NCBI GenBank assembly: GCA_017959485.1 | Contig: JAGDAM010000069.1 | Coordinates: forward strand, 1-11,512 | DNA from: Clostridia bacterium | Lineage (GTDB): Bacteria; Bacillota_A; Clostridia; Oscillospirales; CAG-272 | Direction of reading: 5' to 3' | DNA: 11,512 bases | In this document: one piece after another, positions 5,125 through 11,512 of the stretch | Layout: each line of letters starts with the position of its first letter | Numbering within the stretch: position 1 is the first letter of the stretch | Made by a program: the position numbers and the translations under genes | The notes under the pieces: model-generated | What the model was told of the DNA's origin: nothing | The model's database searches: none | The model's input: the letters and a program-made list of their open reading frames with translations, nothing else

Positions 5125-8100
5125 ATGAAAAACAGCGCTCTTTTGGAAAGGATTCTGGACTACGCGAAAAAACTGGGATCCGGAAAATCGGTGACCGTCG
5201 AACAGTATCTGGTTTCAATAATCGATACGGTTACGGGGAAAGCTGACGTAGGTATCGAAGACGCGGAACGCGCGAAACTGAAGCATATCCTCGAAGAGAG
5301 GCTTCAGTCGGCGGATCCCGGGTTTGAAAAGGCGCGCAAAACACTTATCGAATACCTGGGAAGCGACTCCTACGGAGCGTTTTCGTCCTCGCTGTATCTG
5401 CAGCAGATGGAGCTCAAAGCCGGGCAGGACGCCGCAAAGAACGGGTCCTCCGAAATTGTGCCGTCGGAGCTCCTTGAGGCGATTCTGAAGGAACCGAACG
5501 GGTTCGTAAAGGACCGGCTGCTCGCGAAAAAAGCTGAGCCGGAGCCGGAGGAAGACGATTCCGGAGACGAGGACCGGGGCGACGGTTCGCGGCCAGATAT
5601 TCCGGATATGCGCGAATCCGCCGACAGAACGATGAAGTCCGAAAAAAAGGACGGGGAAGAGTCTCGCGAAGAGCCGGCCGAAGAGCCGGAAAAAGAGGCC
5701 GAAAGCGAGAAGGATCCTCTGCTCGAAATCGAAGAGCTGACCTGCCGCGTGAGGGAACTCAGGGACAACCTCTCGTCGGTTGTTTTCGGACAGGGCAACG
5801 CGATCAATCTGTTCGCGACCGGATACTTCCAGTATAAACTTAACGAGGACGCTCCGACCGACAGCAACAGACCCTGCGGGACCTTCCTCTTTGCAGGCCC
5901 TCCGGGCGTGGGCAAGACCTTCCTGGTCAAGAACGTCGTGCGCTTCCTCAAAGCGGAAGACAGATTCAAACGCTTCGATATGAGCGAATACGCCGACAGT
6001 CAGTCGTTTATGGATCTTATCGGGTACGACGACAACTACAAGCGCCCGAAGGAGGGTCTGCTGACGTCCTTCGTCAAGGAAAATCCGGAGTGCGTTCTTC
6101 TTTTCGACGAGATCGAAAAGGCGAACATGACGACGATTCAGCTCTTTCTGCAGATACTCGACGAGGGAATTCTCACCGACAGCAAGACCAAGAAAGCGGT
6201 ATCCTTCAAAAAAGCGCTTATCTTCTTCACGACGAACGCCGGGAAAAAGATCTACGATACTGCGGACGCGTACGATTTTTCGGGCGTTTCCAGAAAAGTC
6301 ATACTTAAAGCGATAGAGAGGGAAGTAAGTCCGGTCACGGGACGGCCCGTTTTCCCGGCCGCAATCTGTTCGAGATTCGCGTCCGGAAACGTGGTCATGT
6401 TCAATCACCTCTCCGCCGCCGCGCTCTGCAGGATTGTCGAGAAGGAGATACTGCGTAAAAGCGCCGCGTTCGAGGGACGCTACCGTGCGAAGATAGAGTT
6501 CGACCGCGACGTCTTCTCGTCGATTCTATTTGCCGAGGGTGCTCTCGCCGACGCGAGAATGCTGCGCGGACGCGCGGAAAGCTTTTTCGACCAGGAAATG
6601 TTCGGACTTCTCAGATTCCTGTCGTCCGAAGATCACGCAGGGAAGATATCCGATCTGAAAACTATCCGCTTTGAGGTCGATCTTCCCGAGGAAGGCGAAA
6701 TCGGCAATCTCTTCCGCAACAGGGACAAATACAGGATTCCGGTGTTTTCGACCGCGGGCGCCGCTCAGCGCTGCGCGGAAAAATACCCGGACGCGGACTT
6801 TATAGCGGTTGACAGCCTCGACAGTCTCAAAAAAACCATGTCGTCGACCGATTCGGTCTTCGTCATGGTCGATCTTCTCGCGGCCGGAGGCGAATCCAGA
6901 AAATATCTCGATATCGAGGATTATGAATCGAGCGCGCGCGACGCGTTCAAATACCTGCGCGAAAAGTACGCGGACGTTCAGCTGTTTATTCTTGAAGAAG
7001 AGGGAAAGAAACTCACCAGCGAGGAGATGATGTCGCTGGTCCAGGACGGCGCGCGCGGAGCGATATCTCTCGATGCGGGATTCGGGGAGGAAGTCGCCCG
7101 GGTCTGCGACGAGATCTATCAGCAGAACGCGATGAAGACGCTCGGGTGCGCGAACAAACTCCTCTGCTTCGAGACGGGGCAGCAGGTGAGCGAGGACGGA
7201 CAGACAGCCGCGGTGAGACTGTTCGACTTCTCCCTGACCACGGCCGTCGACTCGAACGATACCGAAAATATAATGAGCGGAGTTTCGCGTCCGAACGTCA
7301 GTTTCGACGACGTGATCGGAGCCGAAAGCGCGAAAGCAGAGCTGAAATTCTTTATCGAGTATCTGAAAGACCCGAAGAGTTTCGCGGAAAGCGGCCTGAA
7401 GGCGCCGAGAGGCGTACTCCTTTACGGCCCTCCCGGGACCGGCAAGACGATGCTCGCGAAAGCGGTCGCCAGCGAATCGGGAGTGACCTTTATTGCAACC
7501 GAAGGCAACCGCTTCCTTAAGCGGTTCGTGGGAGAGGGAAAGGACGACCTTCACGAACTGTTCGCCGCGGCCCGCCGCTACGCCCCGTCCATCCTTTTCA
7601 TTGACGAGTTCGAGGCGATCGCGCAGGAACGCCGGGGCGGAGATCAGCCGTGGGCAAAGGGAGAAGACGTTCTGACGGCCCTTCTGACCGAGATGGACGG
7701 ATTCAACACCGATATCAAGCGGCCGGTATTCGTCCTCGCCGCCACCAACTTCGATATTGAGCCGGGAAGCGGAAAGTCGCTTGACAGAGCGCTTCTGCGC
7801 CGCTTCGACAGCAAGATCCACGTCGATCTGCCGAACAAAGACGAGCGGATTCGCTTTATGAAACTTAAACGGTCCGCCAACCCCGCGTTCTGTGTCAGCG
7901 ATGAAAAGATTGAAAACGTGGCGGTCCGTGCGACCGGTATGAGTCTTTCGGATCTTGATTCGATTATCGAGCTGTCCTACAGGACCGCGATAAGAATGTC
8001 CGGAAGAAAGGTTACCGACGACGTCTTCGACGAGGCCTTCGAGACCTACACCGGAGGCGAAAAGAAGAACTGGAACGCGTCGACGCTTCAGCGAACCGCG

Positions 8101-8616
8101 AGACACGAGGCGGGGCACGCCTATCTCAGCTGGCAGGCCGGTAAAACGCCTCAGTACGTTACGGTCGTCGCCAGAGGCAGCCACGGCGGTTTTATGCTTC
8201 ACGCCGACGAGGACCGTCAGATATATACGAAGCAGGATCTTCTCGGCAGGATCAGAACCGCTCTCGGAGGCCGCGCCGCCGAGACGGTGTTCTACGGCGA
8301 ACAGGACGGCATATCGACCGGCGCCTCATCCGATCTCGCGTCCGCGACCTCCGTGGCGCAGCAGATAATCTGCACCTACGGTATGGACGACGAATTCGGC
8401 CTTGCCGTCATCGATCAGCGCGCCGCGGGAGAAGGCGAGCTTTCCCTGGCCGTAAGAGACGCGGTAAACGGAATACTCGACGCGGAGATGAAAGAAGCCG
8501 TAAGGATCATCGGCGAGCAGCGGGCGGCGGTAGACGCGCTGGCAAGCCGCCTTATGTCCGACAACCAGCTGTCCGGAACCGAAATTGACGAAATCTTCCG
8601 CCGGACGACGGTCTGA
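5125..8616 (+). CDS. Soluble two-ATPase AAA+ protease: Clp-like N-domain, ClpB-D2-like AAA+, receiver-like domain, FtsH-like AAA+ and M41 peptidase
   Basis: This 1163-residue protein is predicted to unfold and degrade proteins using ATP. Residues 1-132 resemble a degenerate Clp N-domain with two repeats (TVEQYLVSIID; PSELLEAILKEPNG). Residues 137-197 are an acidic, low-complexity linker. Residues 198-500 resemble the second AAA+ ring of ClpA/ClpB: Walker A GPPGVGKT (258-265), Walker B VLLFDE (324-329), arginine finger R417, and a sensor-2-like DARML (R478). Its pore loop reads GYDDNYKR instead of GYVG. Residues 536-652 look like a receiver fold without its conserved lysine. Residues 725-970 match FtsH: Walker A 768-775, pore FVG 801-803, Walker B ILFIDE 823-828. 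Its arginine-finger segment is ALLRRFDS and lacks the PG of FtsH. Residues 985-1155 are an M41 domain with HEAGH (zinc ligands H994, H998; E995 catalytic) and the third ligand D1070 in TGASSDL. FtsH has two membrane helices; this has none. Module calls for both ATPases and the peptidase are firm; the N-domain and receiver calls are tentative. Confidence 0.9.
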   Translation: MKNSALLERILDYAKKLGSGKSVTVEQYLVSIIDTVTGKADVGIEDAERAKLKHILEERLQSADPGFEKARKTLIEYLGSDSYGAFSSSLYLQQMELKAGQDAAKNGSSEIVPSELLEAILKEPNGFVKDRLLAKKAEPEPEEDDSGDEDRGDGSRPDIPDMRESADRTMKSEKKDGEESREEPAEEPEKEAESEKDPLLEIEELTCRVRELRDNLSSVVFGQGNAINLFATGYFQYKLNEDAPTDSNRPCGTFLFAGPPGVGKTFLVKNVVRFLKAEDRFKRFDMSEYADSQSFMDLIGYDDNYKRPKEGLLTSFVKENPECVLLFDEIEKANMTTIQLFLQILDEGILTDSKTKKAVSFKKALIFFTTNAGKKIYDTADAYDFSGVSRKVILKAIEREVSPVTGRPVFPAAICSRFASGNVVMFNHLSAAALCRIVEKEILRKSAAFEGRYRAKIEFDRDVFSSILFAEGALADARMLRGRAESFFDQEMFGLLRFLSSEDHAGKISDLKTIRFEVDLPEEGEIGNLFRNRDKYRIPVFSTAGAAQRCAEKYPDADFIAVDSLDSLKKTMSSTDSVFVMVDLLAAGGESRKYLDIEDYESSARDAFKYLREKYADVQLFILEEEGKKLTSEEMMSLVQDGARGAISLDAGFGEEVARVCDEIYQQNAMKTLGCANKLLCFETGQQVSEDGQTAAVRLFDFSLTTAVDSNDTENIMSGVSRPNVSFDDVIGAESAKAELKFFIEYLKDPKSFAESGLKAPRGVLLYGPPGTGKTMLAKAVASESGVTFIATEGNRFLKRFVGEGKDDLHELFAAARRYAPSILFIDEFEAIAQERRGGDQPWAKGEDVLTALLTEMDGFNTDIKRPVFVLAATNFDIEPGSGKSLDRALLRRFDSKIHVDLPNKDERIRFMKLKRSANPAFCVSDEKIENVAVRATGMSLSDLDSIIELSYRTAIRMSGRKVTDDVFDEAFETYTGGEKKNWNASTLQRTARHEAGHAYLSWQAGKTPQYVTVVARGSHGGFMLHADEDRQIYTKQDLLGRIRTALGGRAAETVFYGEQDGISTGASSDLASATSVAQQIICTYGMDDEFGLAVIDQRAAGEGELSLAVRDAVNGILDAEMKEAVRIIGEQRAAVDALASRLMSDNQLSGTEIDEIFRRTTV

Positions 8617-8631
8617 AAGAGGAGAACTCAG

Positions 8632-8916
8632 ATGACGTATAACCCCAAACCCGTCGATACCTCGGGTATCGAACTTCCCGCAGAGCTTCTGGAACTGACC
8701 GAAACGGTCGCGGAAAACGTCCACGACGTGTGGGCGGCGGGCAGGATCGCCGAGGGCTGGACCTATGGCGAAAAGCGCGACGACGCGCAAAAGCTTCATC
8801 CCTGTCTCGTTCCCTATTCCGAACTTCCCGAGTCGGAAAAAGAGTACGACCGTAAAACCGCGCTCGACACCCTTAAGCTGATCACGGCTCTCGGGTATCG
8901 GATTGAGAAAAAATAA
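8632..8916 (+). CDS. Stand-alone RyR-domain protein
   Basis: This 94-residue protein is almost entirely one RyR domain, the repeat named after the ryanodine receptor. Hallmarks in order are YNPKPVDTSGIELP (3-16), ELTETVAENVHDVW (21-34), GWTYGEKRDD (42-51), HPCLVPYSELPESEKEYDR (56-74) and LITALGY (83-89). There is no signal peptide or membrane helix, so it should be cytoplasmic. The ATG follows the AAA protease stop by 15 nt, which contain an AGAGGAGA ribosome site and no promoter, so the two genes form one operon. RyR repeats occur in bacterial proteins, but their ligand and role there are not settled. From context it could be an adaptor, a regulatory subunit or a preferred substrate of the protease; this is inference. 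The domain identity is read directly from the motif pattern. Confidence 0.87.
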   Translation: MTYNPKPVDTSGIELPAELLELTETVAENVHDVWAAGRIAEGWTYGEKRDDAQKLHPCLVPYSELPESEKEYDRKTALDTLKLITALGYRIEKK

Positions 8917-8926
8917 AAACACAACA

Positions 8927-8971
8927 ATAATGGGCTGTAAAAAAAGTCGAACTTTTTTTACAGCCCATTAT
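8927..8971. terminator. Perfect 21-bp-arm palindrome between convergent operons, likely bidirectional terminator
   Basis: Arms 8927-8947 and 8951-8971 are exact reverse complements around a CGA loop. It lies 10 bp after the RyR gene and 16 bp before the gltS-type stop, the right place for a shared terminator. The design is unusual: the GC-rich part (GGGCTGT) is at the outer base of the stem and the seven A and seven T are inside near the loop, so no U-tract follows the GC-rich stem. On both strands the T run follows only a weak inner hairpin. It may act as a terminator, an RNA-end stabiliser or a repeat-family palindrome. Confidence 0.65.
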
Positions 8972-8987
8972 GTGTAATCGTTTTTTA

Positions 8988-10361
8988 TTATCTCTTTCGC
9001 GATGAAATCATCAGAAATACCGAATACGCGACGAACAAGAAGAAGAAGATTCCGAGCGCGATGAAACATCCGGTCAGGGAACGCGCGCTGAAATTCAGCA
9101 GCAGAAGAAGCGGCGCGACGGCGACCATCGCGGGGAACTGCGAGATAACGAAGACGCTGCTCGTGGGGGTCTCATAGTTGGGATCGGTCTCGCGCAGAAG
9201 TATCATTCCGTTCGAGGCGGTTCCGGTAAGCGTTCCGAAGTTGACGAGGAAGGCCTCGTGCTCGAATTCCGGGAAGCAGCGGCGGCAGATGAAGCGCACG
9301 TAAACGGCGGTCACGACGGCTCCGGCAAGCGAGAGCGCGACTATCATCCAGGCGTATTTCGCGACGACGTCGACGTCTATGGCGGCGACTCCCGCGATGA
9401 TCATCATGTCAAACGCGAAACCGGATATGCGGTCCATCTGGTAGTTGTTCACGTATTTGCTTCTGACGATCTTTTTTCTTTCCAGGAAATTTAAGACCGC
9501 CTTGATCAGCGTGGCGGTTATTACGCCCCAGATGAAGTTGAAGCCCCAGGCGATATCGTTGAAAAGTTTGACTCCGGTCGCGTCGCTGAGCTTCGCGAAC
9601 AGGAACATTATTCCGAACGAGGCGGCGTAGGCGAGCGCAATGATCGCGATCTGTATCGACGCCTTGTCGACCGACTCGCAGTCCTCGATCTCGTTCTCTT
9701 CCTCGAAGTCCTCGACTTTGCGCGTCAGATTCGGCTTCCGCTCGACGATCTGCCCCTTCTTTTTAAACACGTTGATGTAAATGACTCCGACTACCGAGGC
9801 GACGATAAAGCCGAGGGAGGCGATCGTGAGTCCGAAGCTTCCGTTTCCGTCAAAGCCGAACTCGCTGAAATTCACGTCCCAGGTCAGCGCGTTGCCGGGT
9901 CCCTGGCCGAAGCCGAGAGGGAGGATCACACCCGCGTCGTAGAAAAGACCGGATCCGAGCAGGTAGAAGAGCAGAGAAATCCCGATTCCTACGGTTGCCT
10001 GAAGCATATAGGTCGCGCCGGTCATGAATCCGTTCCTGACCGCGAGCAGTCCGATGTGCGGCGTCTGCGCCTTTGCGGTTCGCTTGAGCGTCATCGCGAT
10101 AAATCCGATTCCGAGCGCGTGATAGGTTATCACCTGCATCGTTCGCGCGTTGATCAGCGCGGATCCGGTGATCTTCTTTACCGCGAGGTTGACGATAAAA
10201 AGTATCAGACCGCCGACAAGGGCGCTCGGTATGAAAGCCCGGCGCAGAAAAGGAATGCTTCTTCTCAGCGCGTTTCCGGCAAGCAGCGCAATGAGCAGGA
10301 GCAGCGCGTTGATCACTATGCTCCATACGCTGTCGTATTGGGTCAGGTCGAATCTCCACAT
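8988..10361 (-). CDS. GltS-type sodium/glutamate symporter family protein
   Basis: This 457-residue integral membrane protein has ten or more hydrophobic segments and the inverted two-repeat plan of the sodium/glutamate symporter (GltS) family. Two glycine-rich re-entrant-type stretches are present: PLGFGQGPGNALTW near residue 150 and NFGTLTGTASNGMILLRETDP near 370-390. A charged cytosolic loop (about 205-235, rich in Glu with EEENEIEDCE) divides the halves. GltS proteins import glutamate with sodium. The binding-loop sequences here differ from those of E. coli GltS, so another amino or organic acid is possible. The ATG lies inside the end of the upstream acyltransferase gene (19-bp overlap) with GGAG ten bases before it, so the genes are co-transcribed. 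I left the symbol blank because the substrate is uncertain. Confidence 0.78.
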   Translation of the reverse strand: MWRFDLTQYDSVWSIVINALLLLIALLAGNALRRSIPFLRRAFIPSALVGGLILFIVNLAVKKITGSALINARTMQVITYHALGIGFIAMTLKRTAKAQTPHIGLLAVRNGFMTGATYMLQATVGIGISLLFYLLGSGLFYDAGVILPLGFGQGPGNALTWDVNFSEFGFDGNGSFGLTIASLGFIVASVVGVIYINVFKKKGQIVERKPNLTRKVEDFEEENEIEDCESVDKASIQIAIIALAYAASFGIMFLFAKLSDATGVKLFNDIAWGFNFIWGVITATLIKAVLNFLERKKIVRSKYVNNYQMDRISGFAFDMMIIAGVAAIDVDVVAKYAWMIVALSLAGAVVTAVYVRFICRRCFPEFEHEAFLVNFGTLTGTASNGMILLRETDPNYETPTSSVFVISQFPAMVAVAPLLLLLNFSARSLTGCFIALGIFFFLFVAYSVFLMISSRKR

Positions 10362-11512
10362 GGCAAGGGTTCTCCGAGGTTAAAGTAAAGGTCTGTCCCG
10401 TTTATTTTCATCGCGCTGTCGAGACGGTTGAGCGCGAATATGTATTTTACCGGATTGAAACGTTTGCCGCCGACGACGGTGTAGTCGCTTTTCCCGTATA
10501 CGAACGCGAGCTTTCCTCCGGATATCACCGAGGCGGAAGTGATTTTAGCGACTTCGAATTCGAGTTTCCCGCAGCGGAGCGTTCCGTCCGTGAGCGTGAC
10601 GGGGCCGCGGCAGAGAAGCTTCCGCTTTTCGAAGGGGACCGAGCTGAAGAGACGCGCCGAACCGTCGCTGAAGACGGTGTTTCCGGGCTTGATTGTCATT
10701 TCCCTGACGGCCTTTTTTTCGAATTCCCACCAGTCGGCGAGGCGTTCGTAACCGGGAAGCCCGTGTATTCTGAGATCGGTTCCGTATTCCGCCTTCATAC
10801 CGCAGGCCCGGCATCCGATTTCCGCGCCGCGGCTGAAGATCGTTTCAAATTTGCCGCACACGGGGCAGCAGAAGAGCATCTTTTCGAGGTATTCCGCGCG
10901 CCGCGGGCTTTTGTACTCCTCGCCGCTCTCGCTGTCGTAGACACGTATTCCCTCCGAGATGACGCGGTTCAGTTCGTCGTCCGTCATGAGGGAGTATTCG
11001 TCGTATTTCAAAATACGCCTGATCTCTCCGCGGAAGGATCCGCGGCGGCGCCGGCGCGCCCATCTCGGGCTGACTCCCGAGCCGCCGTGAAGGTTGAAAA
11101 GAATGAGAGTCGCTTTCGAGCGTTTGACGAGTTTCGCGAGTTCGGGAGCGATATAATACTGGAATTCGGCGTAGTACCGGTTGCCTTCCGGGAAGAGCAT
11201 GACCGACGTCCCGCGTCTCAGGTATTCGAGCATGCGTATGACGGTCCGCAGATCCGCCGTGCCCTTCTTTTTGGGAATCACCGAGATATAGGTGAAGAGA
11301 CGCGCCGCGGCTTTTCCGGAAAATATATTGTCGGTCGCGACCGGGTATACCGGCGGGACAAAGGAGGGAAGTATGCACAGCGGGTCCGCGTCCGTCTGGT
11401 GATTCGAGAGCACCAGAACGGGTTCGCCTTTTTTTATACGGTATCTGTCGCGGCAGCGGAATCCGAGAAAAAGGCGCGAAAAAACAAAGCAGAAGAACCG
11501 CAGAAAGATATA
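10343..11512 (-). CDS. PlsC-type 1-acylglycerol-3-phosphate acyltransferase with zinc ribbon, 5' end outside the window
   Basis: The frame is open to the right edge, and about 390 C-terminal residues are visible. The GTG at 11411-11413 is not the start: upstream codons give a basic, aromatic N-terminal stretch running into KKGEPVLVLSNHQTDADP. The catalytic H-x4-D motif (NHQTDAD) and the glycerophosphate-binding FPEGNR (11177-11194) identify the PlsC acyltransferase fold, which adds the second acyl chain in phosphatidic acid synthesis. After this domain a zinc ribbon follows (CPVCG at about 10850-10870, CRACG at 10798-10812). The C-terminal ~120 residues are beta-rich (GPVTLTDGTLRCGKLEFEV, then KLAFVYGKSDYTVVG) and could be a PH/GRAM-like domain, though that is a weak call. 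Typical PlsC enzymes are ~200-250 residues, so this is an extended form. A role in lysophospholipid or other lipid acylation is likely; the acceptor is not certain. Confidence 0.85.
   Translation of the reverse strand, partial: YIFLRFFCFVFSRLFLGFRCRDRYRIKKGEPVLVLSNHQTDADPLCILPSFVPPVYPVATDNIFSGKAAARLFTYISVIPKKKGTADLRTVIRMLEYLRRGTSVMLFPEGNRYYAEFQYYIAPELAKLVKRSKATLILFNLHGGSGVSPRWARRRRRGSFRGEIRRILKYDEYSLMTDDELNRVISEGIRVYDSESGEEYKSPRRAEYLEKMLFCCPVCGKFETIFSRGAEIGCRACGMKAEYGTDLRIHGLPGYERLADWWEFEKKAVREMTIKPGNTVFSDGSARLFSSVPFEKRKLLCRGPVTLTDGTLRCGKLEFEVAKITSASVISGGKLAFVYGKSDYTVVGGKRFNPVKYIFALNRLDSAMKINGTDLYFNLGEPLPCGDST

Noticed and set aside
5215..6408. Second long minus-strand open frame (397 codons) opposite the Clp-like half
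   Set aside because: Low-complexity Arg/Phe/Leu-rich product typical of an antisense frame of a GC-rich gene; no ribosome site or motif.
6526..8202. Long minus-strand open frame (558 codons) opposite the AAA protease gene
   Set aside because: It is a shadow of the plus-strand gene: the translation matches no family pattern, while the plus frame carries Walker, M41 and other motifs throughout.
1..11512. CRISPR arrays, tRNA or rRNA genes, transposase genes and attachment-site repeats
   Set aside because: None was seen on either strand; the only clear repeats are the DUF4097 turns and the hairpins listed.

Overview
This window looks like chromosomal DNA from an anaerobic Clostridia-type Bacillota, possibly an uncultured gut member. 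The reasons are strong purine-rich Shine-Dalgarno sites, sigma-A promoters with 17-nt spacers, a PadR / HAAS (DUF1700) / DUF4097 cassette, a membrane-anchored GH25 lysozyme, a GltS-type symporter and a fairly GC-rich, compact layout. The taxonomic call is an inference from gene content. There are no tRNAs, rRNAs, insertion sequences or CRISPR arrays, and no stretch over 300 bases lacks a gene.

Layout. (1) 1-1132, plus strand: the 3' end of a GNAT acetyltransferase, overlapping by one base a membrane-anchored GH25 muramidase. (2) A perfect 16-bp GC-rich hairpin (1179-1214) separates these from a convergent minus-strand sulfur pair: a cysteine synthase-type PLP enzyme (2042-2968) followed 3 nt later by a TSUP/TauE-type transporter (1250-2038). 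(3) A compact divergent promoter region (2969-3108) has textbook sigma-A promoters facing both ways. A 7-8-7 inverted repeat over the rightward -10 box is a likely PadR operator. (4) 3109-4983: PadR regulator, HAAS-domain membrane protein and DUF4097 beta-repeat protein, with all start and stop codons overlapping. (5) A hairpin terminator at 5037-5083 whose sequence also contains the promoter of the next operon.

(6) 5125-8916 is the most unusual part. It is a two-gene operon encoding a 1163-residue protein and a 94-residue RyR-domain (ryanodine receptor repeat) protein. The large protein appears to join a degenerate Clp N-domain, an acidic linker, a ClpA/B-D2-like AAA+ module, a receiver-like fold, an FtsH-like AAA+ module and a complete M41 zinc metallopeptidase domain. 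It has no membrane segment. I read it as a soluble double-ring or mixed-family AAA+ protease with a small partner that could act as adaptor, sensor or substrate; the partner role is inference.

(7) A perfect 21-bp-arm palindrome (8927-8971) lies between this operon and a convergent minus-strand pair: a PlsC-type acyltransferase with a zinc ribbon (runs off the right edge) and a GltS-type sodium/glutamate symporter, which overlap by 19 bp.
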